The translations under genes were made by a program, and so were the position numbers. A DNA stretch of 64,000 nucleotides from Asterella californica (Eukaryota; Streptophyta; Marchantiopsida; Marchantiales; Aytoniaceae): positions 25,157,001 to 25,221,000 of the forward strand of contig JAYKYS010000008.1 in the NCBI GenBank assembly GCA_036924285.1, in the 5' to 3' direction. Within the stretch, counting starts at the first letter, position 1; every line of letters starts with the position of its first letter. Positions 47,108 to 57,364 of this stretch are shown here, piece by piece. The notes beneath the pieces were generated by a model. The model saw only the letters and a list, made by a program, of their open reading frames with translations. It did no database searches and was not told the origin of the DNA.

Positions 47108-49341
47108 AAACCCCTAGACTCTCTAAACTCCTGAGTAATCTTAGGCAGTGGACGGTCTCTCAAGCTATCACGATTCCTCTCATGTTCTGCAGCAACAGTC
47201 AAAAACTGAACAGCTCTTTTGCCGTCTCTACTACGTATCCTAGCATAGGCTGAACCATCATCCATAACTCGTGTCTCCATTCTAACAGCAGTAATGTAAG
47301 GCTGCCCTAGAATGATAGGATAGGTTGACATGTCTTGCACAAAGAAATTCTGAACATCACTGATGTCACCCACAGTTACCTTGATGTTGGGACAAGCACC
47401 GTAGAGTTCTCTCCTCTGGTTGTTGGCAGCGCGGATAAGCCATCCGTGGTCGGTGTCTATGGGCCATCTCCCACGCTTGTACAGCTCCTTAGACATCAGA
47501 TTAATCTCTGAGCCATGATCAATCAATGCCACCACATGTTCCTCTAGATCTCCCAGCTTCACTAAGGTCTCTGTGGTTGCTCTCGTCCAATGGTTGTGAG
47601 AATAATGGCTCTTCTGCGATGCTTCCACCTCATCTTCAAACCTCACGTGCTGATCTGATCTTCCCTCTGATACTTGAGAGCAATAACCAGCAATCTCATC
47701 TTCCTCATCTTCCGACAGTTTGGTCCCTAGAGCGTTAAGCGTAGCTGCTTCACCCAAAATCTGACGTTTCCTCTTGATGATATCTATAATAACCTCATGG
47801 AACTCACGCTTTGCAATCCCAAGAATCTCACCCAAAGTAAACTCAACTTTCTCATTCAAGATACGGTTCTCTAACACCTGCTTCAAGTCTGTAGCAATCT
47901 CAATGTCAGACTGAAGTTTGTATGCATGCATCTTACCCTTCTCCTTGCTTCTCTCCTTCTCCTTTGGTGTTGTAGATGGTAGATCCTCCATAGTCTCCTC
48001 CCGAGTAGGTGTTGTCTCCTGTCTTGCATCTGGTCTAGCCCTTTCATTCCTTGTAGCAAGTCGTTTGGCTGTAGAAGCCTCACCTGCATCCTCCCTCCTG
48101 TGTTTTTCTTCTAGTAGAGCTTCATGCTGACTTCTTGCAACATAAGCATGCACTGACATAGTATCCACAGGGTCATTCCATCCTGTAGTTTCTCTAATTG
48201 AGTTGCCAACCCTTCGTAGCACATCCTTGTCTAGCTCTGTTCTAGCTACGGACCGCACTACATCTGACCACAACCCAGTAGTCCCTTTCTCTCTCTCCAT
48301 TTCCACTTTCACTCCACACGTAGCAGCATTCACAAGAGAAACATCATGTGATGCTGATATATCATTCACAAGTCTCTTCATACCACCCTTGCCAAAGTTG
48401 GTTCCGAGCATCATCCCAGTCTCTCTCAAATGGATCTTACCATCTTTGAAGAAGATAAGATCCTTCCTCAATGCATCTGAAAACTCCCCACAATCTTTTC
48501 TTACATGGTCTAGGCTATCACACCATATACAACGATGAACAAAGCCTTCTCTCATCTGAGGTCTCTGCATAGCAGGCTGTACATTCTGCTCCTTCTCTTC
48601 TAACCTAGTGAGCTTAAGCTTAAGCTCCTTCATACCCTTAATCAACTCATCAAGCGGTGAGTCTTCCTCTCTAGCAATTACCAAAGCGGGCTTAGCAGGC
48701 AACTGCTTGACAGGAATTATCAGAGGTGCTGCTTCACTTACCACCACCTTGTCCCTTCTTCTCTGTCTCTTGGTCAGCAAAGAGACAGCCTCTTCAACCT
48801 CCTTCCAGTCAGTCTTCAATCCTCTCTCCTCACTCTTGTCTTCCAGCAACAGCTCAAGCTTCTCCTGAATAGTCACGTCCGCTGCTTGTAGGAAAAGCTC
48901 GGTCTTCTCCACCTCTAATGTAAGCTTTTCTGTCTTAGAAAGCTGAGCATACTGACGATCAAATTCCCTTAACAACTCATTTACAGACAAACCTTTGTTG
49001 GGCTTAACCACCCACTCCAAGAACGTTCTCTTCGTCACCCTCTCTGAATCTTCAGTGTAGTACTCCTCCTTCAAAGCTCGCATAAAGCTCTCCCAACTCT
49101 GTCCTTGCTGCTGCTTGAGCTCCTTCACACGCCCACGAATCTCAGGGACAACAGCAAGCTCAAAGTTCTCCACCATCTCCTTCTCAAGCACCTTGTTCAC
49201 CTCCATCTCCCTAGCATAGTATCGCACATACTTGGAAATATCTGTACCCTTGAACTGGTCCATCTGGTGCACCACAGATTGCAACGCCTTGGTTGCTAAC
49301 ACCTCCTTCCTCTCTGTGCTCTGCTGCTGCTGCATGAACAT
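47065..49341 (-). CDS. element B gag-protease polyprotein, 758 aa
   Basis: The start is ATG at 49341 (MFMQQQQSTERKEVLATKAL). Upstream in the same direction is LTR sequence, so the true N-terminus may have been lost. The capsid-like region contains 'QGQSWESFMRALKEEYYTED'. The zinc knuckle is CIWCDSLDHVRKDC (CX2CX4HX4C) near residue 270. The C-terminal part is a retropepsin-like protease with 'VVALIDHGSEINLMS' (DHG in place of the usual DTG or DSG) and 'YPIILGQPYITAVRME' as the flap-to-ILG end. The frame ends 40 nt past a GGGTTTT heptamer that would shift into pol. Confidence 0.88.
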   Translation of the reverse strand: MFMQQQQSTERKEVLATKALQSVVHQMDQFKGTDISKYVRYYAREMEVNKVLEKEMVENFELAVVPEIRGRVKELKQQQGQSWESFMRALKEEYYTEDSERVTKRTFLEWVVKPNKGLSVNELLREFDRQYAQLSKTEKLTLEVEKTELFLQAADVTIQEKLELLLEDKSEERGLKTDWKEVEEAVSLLTKRQRRRDKVVVSEAAPLIIPVKQLPAKPALVIAREEDSPLDELIKGMKELKLKLTRLEEKEQNVQPAMQRPQMREGFVHRCIWCDSLDHVRKDCGEFSDALRKDLIFFKDGKIHLRETGMMLGTNFGKGGMKRLVNDISASHDVSLVNAATCGVKVEMEREKGTTGLWSDVVRSVARTELDKDVLRRVGNSIRETTGWNDPVDTMSVHAYVARSQHEALLEEKHRREDAGEASTAKRLATRNERARPDARQETTPTREETMEDLPSTTPKEKERSKEKGKMHAYKLQSDIEIATDLKQVLENRILNEKVEFTLGEILGIAKREFHEVIIDIIKRKRQILGEAATLNALGTKLSEDEEDEIAGYCSQVSEGRSDQHVRFEDEVEASQKSHYSHNHWTRATTETLVKLGDLEEHVVALIDHGSEINLMSKELYKRGRWPIDTDHGWLIRAANNQRRELYGACPNIKVTVGDISDVQNFFVQDMSTYPIILGQPYITAVRMETRVMDDGSAYARIRSRDGKRAVQFLTVAAEHERNRDSLRDRPLPKITQEFRESRGFGRVPLKSENSTVQ
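47107..47113 (-). promoter_or_regulatory. candidate -1 ribosomal frameshift site between gag-pro and pol (element B)
   Basis: The minus strand reads G GGT TTT in the gag frame, a textbook X XXY YYZ heptamer (GGGTTTT). Slipping back one base at TTT enters the pol frame with no stop before the RT. The stop of gag is at 47065-47067. A single-base deletion in the T run would look the same, so this is a candidate. Confidence 0.5.
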
Positions 49342-49352
49342 GGAAAAAGCCT

Positions 49353-49846
49353 GGACGAGACCTCTCTCCCTGTGCCCTCAGATTTCGAAGATCCCTCACC
49401 AAATGCTCGAACTCCACTCTAGAGCTCTGTTTCTAAATTTAGAGTTTAACAAAAGACAAAAACGGACCAATGGGAGTTCATAGCTCCACTTGGTTGTCCT
49501 TTAGTATCCTAAACCACGTGGCAACTTAGTTTTACTCATAGACTACCACGTCAAGCCCCCTAGAGTGCCAGCGTAAAACTTAAATTACTTAAAACGACAT
49601 GCAACCCCGAAAAATAACTTAAATCAGCTAGAAAGCGTGCATGGGCGACACGCAAATACAACCCATGAGCTTAAGCCCTATCAACATGGTAATCAACCTA
49701 CTAAGACTCAAAATAGTGTTAACACCGTATGCAAAGGTGTCAAACATTTACATAAATGACTAGAAGTAATATAAGCTAACTTCTAGAACTACTAAACTCA
49801 AACGTCGGAGTAGAAATATAACATGTAGCTGCCAAGTAGCGCGACA
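49353..49846 (-). mobile_element. element B 5' LTR, truncated to 494 bp
   Basis: Corresponds to 43061-43554 of the 3' LTR. The remaining about 788 bp of LTR, the primer-binding site and the leader are absent. Gag begins 12 bp further on. Confidence 0.85.
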
Positions 49847-49850
49847 ACGT

Positions 49851-50670
49851 GAGTCCGAGACGCAGACGAATCACAGGGTTCGACCCTAGGTCTGGACCAC
49901 AAGTTTCGGAAAAACTGCTAAGTGTTGGAGCTCCAGGGACGTTTTAGGTCGTGGACGGAGCTCCACGTAAGATCTCGAGGCGAGTGAGGTATCATTGGAA
50001 AGGTCTCGTCGAGAGCTTTCCAGTGATATATAACACTCCTCGATCTGACCTCCGAGCTAGAAGTTATAACCGAATCACAATCGGGTTGTGGTATAATTTT
50101 CAGGGACCAAAGAGGAGGGCGGGGCCGCCGATCCCCAGAAGTATATATGAGGGGGGCTCGATGCCTGGGTGGGCTAGGACGAGTCACCCGACCCCAGGGT
50201 TCGGCGGGCGGACTCTGGGGGCATGAGGTGATGGCTGGGCCAGTTCCAAGGCACGTTCCGATCTAGACTTGGACGTCTAGACTTAGGAACGATGTAAGGG
50301 CTGGGGCAAGACTAGAGAACGAGTCGGCGAGTTAGACCACTGTTCGAGAACCTAGACCCAGACGGACATCACGGGCGGTTGGGCCGCTAGGTGTGCTGGA
50401 GGCACCGTTTAGGACCCTGGACTTTATGGGAAGTCCGCCCCAAGTCATATTGTGACTTGCTCATGTTTGGGACCGACTTAGACGGATCTAAGTCGGGACT
50501 TAGGATTGCTGAGCTTGATGGTTAGGGAGACGGTCCGACTCCGGTCCGGACCAAACAGAACTAAGGTAAGTGGTGCATGGACGCTAACTTGTGATTGTGT
50601 TTGCAGTGTAAAGTTTGCGACCTACTGAGCTAGAGCTTTCGCTGGCGCAACAAGGCGGTGGTGCGCGAAA
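49851..50670 (+). mobile_element. chromovirus A 5' LTR, right part
   Basis: Continues the LTR after element B. It is collinear with 57640-58476 of the 3' LTR. The two pieces sum to about 1117 bp against 1112 bp for the 3' LTR. It ends 'gtgcgcgaaa' two bases before the primer site. Confidence 0.88.
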
Positions 50671-50672
50671 AG

Positions 50673-50684
50673 TGGTATCAGAGC
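50673..50684 (+). other. primer-binding site, initiator tRNA-Met type
   Basis: TGGTATCAGAGC, complementary to the 3' end of plant initiator tRNA-Met, two bases after the LTR. Confidence 0.9.
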
Positions 50685-50791
50685 CGACGCTTCGGTGAGC
50701 GAGAACTTGAGGTAGCGGCTGAAGGCTGGACGTTTGAGGAGGGACGCAAGACACGAAGCGGATCAACGTTTCTAGGTGAACACTTGGAGCG

Positions 50792-52011
50792 ATGGCCGAC
50801 GACGGACAGAGTTCCAGGAGGAAGACCAAGAAACGAGGAGCGGCTAACGGGAACAGATCGACTCGAGCTAGCCCCGAGGCACAGTCAGGCGATGATAACC
50901 GACAACCTTCGCCCCGACGTCAAGGGAGCCCTGTACCAGCTGCGGCACCGGTGCAGCAAGATGGAGTCTTGTCAGCGGTGTCCAACGATTCAGACGCGGA
51001 AGTCAAGGAGCCCTGTATGCGGAACTCATCAAGATGATGAAGACCATGCAGGAGGGTATGGTTTCCAGGGATAAACGTATAGTCGAGCTTGAGGCAGGCA
51101 AAGGAAGTTCCTCGTCTACCAGGAAGCTTTGTAAGACGAATTTGTCGACCGCGTTTTCAGGTATAAGACGGGCTCGCAAGGTTAAGGATTTCTTAACTGA
51201 GTTGGATCTATACTTTGAGGCGCAACAGGCTAAGGAGTCTGACAAGGTGAGAGCGGCGGTTACGTTCCTGAAAGACCATGCGCTTCTCTGGTGGACTGCA
51301 TACAAGGATGAGCATGCCTTGACCGTCTCGGCGCTTGGTTGGAAAGAGTTCAAGGAGTTGCTCGCAGGACGATTCACTCCGGAGTATCAAAGGATTCGGG
51401 ACGGTGTTGAGTTGGTGAGACTGAAGCAGACGGGGACCTTAAGCGCTTATGTGCGCGAATTCAGTGTCAAGCTGGATTCGTTCTCCAAGTGGACTGAGGA
51501 GACCAAAATATGTATATTCATTGGGGGACTCAAGTCTAGCTCGGAGAAGGCTCTCTTTCGGATGCCAAAGCTACCAGAGACAAGTGCCGAACTTTTGAAG
51601 CTAGCGGAGCGAATTGGGGACGACGAAGTCCAGCAGCAGAAACCCTTTGAACCACGCAGCACGGACAAGTTCCAGAAGAAGAACAAGGGCTTCAAACGAC
51701 AATGGGATGGGGGTGAGAAGGATCGGAAGGATACTTCTGCCCCGGCAGCAAAGCGGCAGCAAACAGGAGTAAAACCTAAGGGGCAAACACCTCAGAAGGG
51801 CAATGACGCTAAGTTTACTTGCTACAACTGTGGCGAGGCGGGCCATATTGCTAAGGGGTGTACGAAACCTAAGGTTAGTAACTGTAGCATGAATGCGTTT
51901 GTTGCAAAGGACTTGTTGGAGGGCCAGATGACTGTGACCTTGAGAACCACGAAGAAGACGCCGGGATTGATGTTTCTACAAGCCAAGGTTGCTAGCAACC
52001 TTGGCTTGTGA
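50792..52011 (+). pseudogene. chromovirus A gag, frame-broken
   Basis: Starts at ATG 50792 (MADDGQSSRRKTKKRG..., a basic and Ser/Pro-rich N-terminus). Near 51010 the frame shifts by one base into the 325-codon frame that carries the capsid ('VRAAVTFLKDHALLWWTAYK', 'FTPEYQRIRDGVELVRLKQT') and one zinc knuckle, CYNCGEAGHIAKGC at about 51820-51861. The C-terminus runs into a 32-bp palindrome and stops at 52009-52011. The 5' frame break means the full protein is no longer made from one frame. Confidence 0.85.
51978..52009. repeat. perfect 32-bp palindrome at the gag/pol boundary
   Basis: The sequence is its own reverse complement around the central GCTAGC. The right half looks like an inverted copy of the left half, adding 13 nt that take the frame from gag to pol. 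Confidence 0.95.
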
Positions 52012-54592
52012 TGTTACTTTTCTTGTGGACACAGGAGCAACTCACTCCTTCATAAGTCCAAAGTTGGTGAAGAAGTTGGGCTTGTCTACCTCCAAGGCAG
52101 ACAAGCCTATTCAGGTGCGCTTTGCCAAGGGCAAGACGTACCAAACTTCTGAAGTGGCCTTGGACGTACGATTTGCGTGTGGGAAGTTGGAGTTCACAGA
52201 GAACTTCACGGTGTGCGAGATGGATGATATCCATACGGTTTTGAGGAACACTTTCTTGGACAGGTTTGAAGTGGAACTTAGACGGAAACCTTTAAGGTTA
52301 AACGTTAGAGTTAAAGGGCGGAAGCTGGGAGTGAGGCTGATCCAGAAGGCGCGGAAGATTGATGACTTTGCAGTGAATTTGATCAAAGGCAAACAGATGG
52401 ACTTCAACGACGGGGTCATGTGTTTGATGCGGGTTGCAGATTTGATGGCGGGTGACAGACAAGAGGAAACATCAGGAGACGCGACTAAACTTCCGGAGGT
52501 GCTTCGCGAAGTGATTAAGGAGTTTGAGGATGTCTTGACGGACGAGTTACCTGCTGAGTTACCTCCAAGGCGGGTGGTGGATCACAAGATCGAAGTCTTG
52601 CCAGGATCGGAACCATCTTCCAAACCCCCTTACCGACTCAATCAGGTGGAACTCCTTGAGTTGAAAAGACAACTCGGTGAGCTATTAGCGCGGGGATATA
52701 TTCGAACCAGCAAGTCACCTTATGGAGCCCCAGTTCTTTTCGCAAAGAAGAAGGATGGGAAGTTACGACTCTACGTAGATTATCGTGCACTCAATAAGGT
52801 GACGGTGAAGAATAATTATCCCTTGCCAAGGATAGATGACCTCTTTGATAGGTTAGCGGGCGCAAAGTACTTCAGCAGGATAGACTTGAAGTCAGGATAT
52901 TACCAGATCCGCATAGCTGACCCAGATGTTGAGAAGACCGCTTGTCGAACCAGATACGGATCGTTTGAATTCGTGGTGATGTCATTCGGACTCTGCAACG
53001 CTCCTTCGACGTTCACTACATTAATGAACACAATTTTTCACGAGGAGATAGATGAGTTTGTCATCGTCTACATCGACGACATCTTGATCTACTCCAAAAC
53101 CTTGGAGTCGCATGCGGAGCAGCTAAGGATGGTGTTGACGAAGCTGCGGGAGCATAAGCTGTTTGCCAACATTGACAAGAGTGAGTTTGGTTTGGAGCGC
53201 ATTAACTTCTTGGGACATGTCATTAGTGCAGAAGGAGTCGGCCCGGATATGCAGAAGGTGGACGCGATTGTAACTTGGGAGCCTCCGACTACAGTGAAGG
53301 GGATGCGGCGATTCTTAGGATTGGCGCAGTTCTACCGCAAGTATGTGAAGGGGTTTTCAAAGATCGCGAAGCCGCTGACGGACTGGACGGGCAAAGACGC
53401 ACAGGTAAGTTGGATCAAGGAGATGGATCATGCGTTTCAGACGATCAAAGCTATTTTGTCAAAGGCGCCAGTATTGAAGCTGCCGGAGTTCGACAAACCA
53501 TTCGAGGTGCACACGGACGCGAGCGACTATGCGATTGGTGGAGTGTTGGTGCAGGATGGAAAACCTGTAGCGTATGAAAGCAAGAAGCTATCTGAGACAG
53601 AGAGTCGATGGCCGACTCACGAGAAGGAGCTGTTTGCGATGGTCCATTGCTTGAGGAAATGGCGGCATTACTTTGGACTTCACAAGACCCAAGTGTACAC
53701 TGATAACATCTCGCTCAAGTACTTTGAGACACAAGATCGGGTGACGCCAAAGCAACTACGGTGGTATGATACCTTGGTGCTCATGAATGTGGAATTAATC
53801 CACAAAGCGGGAAAGGACAATGTGGTTCCTGACGCCTGGAGTCGCAAGGAGGAATATCTCCCATCGTCAACACAGATTCTACGAGCTATGTATCCTAAGG
53901 AGTCAGATTTGGAGAGGCGAATACGTGAAGGTTACATGGGCGACGATCAAGCGAAGGAGTATCTGGAACAGCTCAAGCGAGGAGTGAAGTTGCAGAATAT
54001 ACAGCTAAGACATGGTTTACTCATGTTCAAGCAAAGTCAGATTTATGTGGGACAAGGAAAACTTAGGACCAAGTTGTTAAAAGAATGCCACGATGCGCCC
54101 TTATCAGGCCACAAAGGCGAAAAGTCCACATTAGCAGTGATAGCTAAAAAGTTTTATTGGTCCCACATGAAAGACGATGTTGCCCACTTTGTGAAAACAT
54201 GCGTAACCTGTCAAGCGAACCGCATTTCTTATGAGAAGAAACAAGGGTTGCTTCATCCTCTGCCGATTCCAGCCAGACCTTGGGAAAGCATTAGCATGGA
54301 CTTCATTACCTCTCTGCCTGACTCGAGTGGATACAATGCGAATTTTGTGATAGTTGATCGGTTTAGCAAACTAGCGAAGTTTGTCTCGACCTTGGATACT
54401 GCAACAGCGTTCACGACTTCTCGGTTGTTCTTAGATACTTGGTGGCGTTCACATGGATTACCTCGGAGTTTTATTTCAGATAGAGACTCTAAGTTCACAA
54501 GTGCCTTTTGGAAACACTTGTTTCAAAAATTGGGGACTAAGTTAAAATTTAGTACCGCCTTTCATCCAAAAATAGATGGACAAACAGAACGA
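51989..54592 (+). CDS. chromovirus A pol: protease, RT, RNase H, integrase N-terminal half
   Basis: The frame is open from the palindrome with no ATG nearby. Protease: '[13 protein letters not shown]' (DTGA at 52028-52039). RT: '[20 protein letters not shown]', '[12 protein letters not shown]', and YIDDILIYS (YIDD at 53069-53080). RNase H: '[14 protein letters not shown]' and '[16 protein letters not shown]'. Integrase: HHCC finger ending '[10 protein letters not shown]', then first Asp in '[11 protein letters not shown]' and second in '[11 protein letters not shown]'. At 54593, just before the third acidic residue's context is complete, a family-B LTR interrupts the gene. The rest resumes at 55879. 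Confidence 0.93.
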
Positions 54593-55874
54593 TGTCGCGC
54601 TACTTGGCGGCTACATGTTATATTTCTACTCCGACGCTTGAGTTTAGTAGTTCTAGAAGTTAGCTTATATTTCTTCTAGTCGTTTATGTATATGTTTGAC
54701 ACCTTTGCATACGGTGTTAACACTATTTTGAGTCTTAGTAGGTTGATCACCATGTTGATAGGGCTTAAGCTCATGGGTTGTATTTGCGTGTCGCCCATGC
54801 ACGCTTTCTAGCTGATTTAAGTTATTTTTCGGGGCTGCGTGTCGTTTTAAGTAATTTAAGTTTTACGCCGACACTCTAGGGGGCTTGACGTGGTAGCCTA
54901 TGAGTAAAACTAAGTTGCCACGTGGTTTAGGGTACTAAAGGACAACCAAGTGGAGCTATGAACTCCCATTGGTCCATTTTTGTCTTTTGTTAAACTCTAA
55001 ATTTAGAAACAGCGCTCTAGAGTAGAGTTCGAGCATTTGGTGAGGGATCTTCGAAATCTGAGAGAAAAGGGAGAGAGGTCTCGTCATGCCAAGCACTTCC
55101 AGTGAAAATTTCGATCGATTTGAGTCAATAAAGACGGAGTTATGAGCAATTGAAGTTCGGATTGTGTCAAAACTGAATCATTCTTGTTGGATTTAGGGTT
55201 TTCAGTGTCATTCGCAGCAGATTTGAGGAAATTGCTTCAAAACTTAGAGGTTGTGTTCTCCGCCAGCAGGGCTACGATTTCACAAAAAGTTTCATATCGA
55301 TTGAACAACTGAGTAATTCAGGGCGGCCGCTGAAGCTGAGGGGGTCTGAAAAGCTCTTAATCTAGAGCAGCGACTTCAGAGGAGGAGATCTGCAGTTCTG
55401 TGAACATTCAGGAGTCCCAACTTCACAGGGATGTTCAGCACCCTGTAGACTGCAAATCCTGTAAGAAACTTTGAAATTGATCGAGCCAAACTCCTGTTAT
55501 AGGTTGAAATAGCCAGCTAGGTACCAGAAATTGCCGTAGTTTTCTTGCTCAAAACTTTTCTGTTCATATCTCCGTGTCAGAATTTGATCTCAGGCTGAAA
55601 TTTCGCCTGTGAGTTCAGTAGTACCTCATTTGCATGTAGGGGAAGTTTGGAAGTCTAAACCTTCATAGTTTTCTTCTCCGTGAGTGTCAAAGTTCACCGC
55701 CGGATCCTATTACTGCGAGCTAGACCTGAATTTCGCTCTCTGAGCATATTACTAGATCTTAAACATCTGTGTGAGTGTTTATAGCCCTATTGTGACCTGA
55801 AAGCCAACCTCTTGAGTGAACAACCACAGCCAGAAGCCCGGTGCTTTCCTAGGTAGACGGAATACACTCCGACA
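54593..55874 (+). mobile_element. family-B solo LTR (1282 bp) in integrase of A
   Basis: TGTCG...CGACA ends, 4-bp duplication ACGA on both sides (54589-54592; 55875-55878), and no internal region. A solo LTR is what remains after recombination between the two LTRs of a full element. Confidence 0.95.
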
Positions 55875-55878
55875 ACGA

Positions 55879-56645
55879 GTTAACTCGGTTCTAAATCAAT
55901 ACTTGAGGAATTATGTGAGCGCGGACCAAAGTGATTGGGTGGAGTGGCTCAGTCTTGCGGAGTATTGCTACAATTCCACGAAGCATTCGGCAACCGGTGA
56001 ATCTCCGTTCTTGCTGGCTTACGGACGTGAGCCAGAAGGGCCTCTTGACTTGACTCTTGCAGGGAGTTCTACATCGGCACGACCAAGAACACGGCAAACA
56101 TCAGCTGAAGAGTTGGTGGCGGCAATGCAGCGGCGCGAAGAGCAAGTAAAGAGCAACCTCGAAAAGGCGCAGCAACGGTACACGAAGCAAGTAAACAAGC
56201 ATCGGCGGCAAGTGAAGTTTCAAGTGGGCGAAGAAGTATGGTTAAGTACGAAAAACTTCACACTTCCGAAGGAAATCTCGGTGAAGTTTTCATCGAAGTT
56301 CACGGGACCTTTTGTCGTTGCAAGAATCCGCATGAAGATGTCTATACATTAGACCTTCCTCGCGAGTGACAGTTGCATCCGACTTTTCATGTTTCTTTAT
56401 TAAAGAAATACTTCAAGGATGATTTGCGGCCGGTGCGCAAACAAGTACTCAGGCCTCAACCTGATGTCGTGCAAGGCGAAGCAGAATATGAGGTGGAGTC
56501 CATTTTGCGATCTCGACGCAAATCAAACCGGCTGGAGTACTTGGTCAAATGGCGTGGTTACTATTGGAAGGAAGCAACTTGGGTGCCAGAGGAAGATCTC
56601 GCACATGCGAGCGCAGTATTGGACCTATTCAAACGGAGACAATGA
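55879..56645 (+). pseudogene. chromovirus A integrase C-terminus and chromodomain
   Basis: Continues the integrase after the solo LTR: 'RNYVSADQSDWVEWLSLAEY', 'HSATGESPFLLAYGREP', 'VNKHRRQVKFQVGEEVWLST'. Near 56320 the frame breaks, then a second frame gives 'HPTFHVSLLKKYF' and a chromodomain (EYEVESILRSRRKSNRLEYL, then 'VKWRGYYWKEATWVPEEDL'), ending with TGA at 56643-56645. The aromatic cage positions (Y, W, W/Y) of the chromodomain appear present. Confidence 0.9.
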
Positions 56646-57350
56646 CAACAAGGGCGTTAGCAAGATGAGGACATCTCTTTCCAGCGAGGGGTGAAGAAAC
56701 GACGAACCATACGAGTAACAACTTGAGGCGATTTGGGCCGATGGACTTTGTACTTGTGTTTGGAAATAAAGATTTTGTTTCTTGAAAATTTGTCTAAGTG
56801 TATTGGTAGTGCATGGCTATGACTAGTTCTGATCAGATGCTTAGGATGTTGTCAAGAGGAGGAACGAAGCACACTCAAAGGAAGCGAGCTGGTTTGGATA
56901 AGCGTCTAAATCAAGACTTAGGTTTGCCGTAGCGTTGGCAAAGCAAGTATGAAATTTCATACTTGTCTTGGGGCTTGGGGTGATCTTGCTTTGTGGTTTT
57001 CTACAAAGTAAACTTAGTCTCGCGTCTAAGTCAAATCAGGTTGCGACCTGAAAGTGAGTTTTGAGGGACCTCGTAAGTAGGTGTGAATACTTATAGTTTG
57101 CAAGTTAGAGTCTTAAGTATAATGTTTAGAAGTTGTCAACTAGTTTTGTTTAGGGTAAGCCAAAAAGGTAAGGTTTTTCCCGAGACTAGTTGAAATTTTC
57201 TAAGTGTTCTAGCGACAACTTAAGACTCAAGCCAAGAAGGGAATTGCGGGTTAGCTACCAGAACGTAATTCTGACGCCAAGGGGTTGACTACCCATTTTT
57301 GAACTTGGTGTTGACGTAAAGGATCATTGTTGATGAGGGCATCAACCTCC
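56646..57350 (+). other. chromovirus A 3' untranslated internal region
   Basis: No coding potential. Lies between the chromodomain and the polypurine tract. Confidence 0.7.
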
Positions 57351-57364
57351 AAAGTGGGGGTGAG
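57351..57364 (+). other. chromovirus A polypurine tract
   Basis: AAAGTGGGGGTGAG directly before the 3' LTR. Confidence 0.85.

Larger units (their letters stand above)
42273..49846 (-). mobile_element. Ty3/Gypsy element B (minus strand) inside the 5' LTR of A
   Basis: A 7574-bp element with 4-bp target duplication ACGT (42269-42272; 49847-49850). In its own direction: truncated 5' LTR (49846-49353), gag-protease (49341-47065), pol (to 43601), polypurine tract, and full 3' LTR (43554-42273) with TGTCG...CGACA ends. The lineage differs from A: it has no chromodomain and its protease has an unusual DHG active-site triad. Two blocks to function are visible: a stop codon in pol and the shortened 5' LTR. 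Confidence 0.92.

Noticed and set aside
47065..49341. Fungal origin of the whole window, from the element B protease
   Set aside because: APO, AGP and LecRK genes and chromovirus A are clearly plant.
49918..50226. Frames of about 90 codons inside the LTRs of element A (also 57716-57985)
   Set aside because: They fall within LTR sequence, occur in both LTRs and overlap on opposite strands. No protein similarity was recognised.
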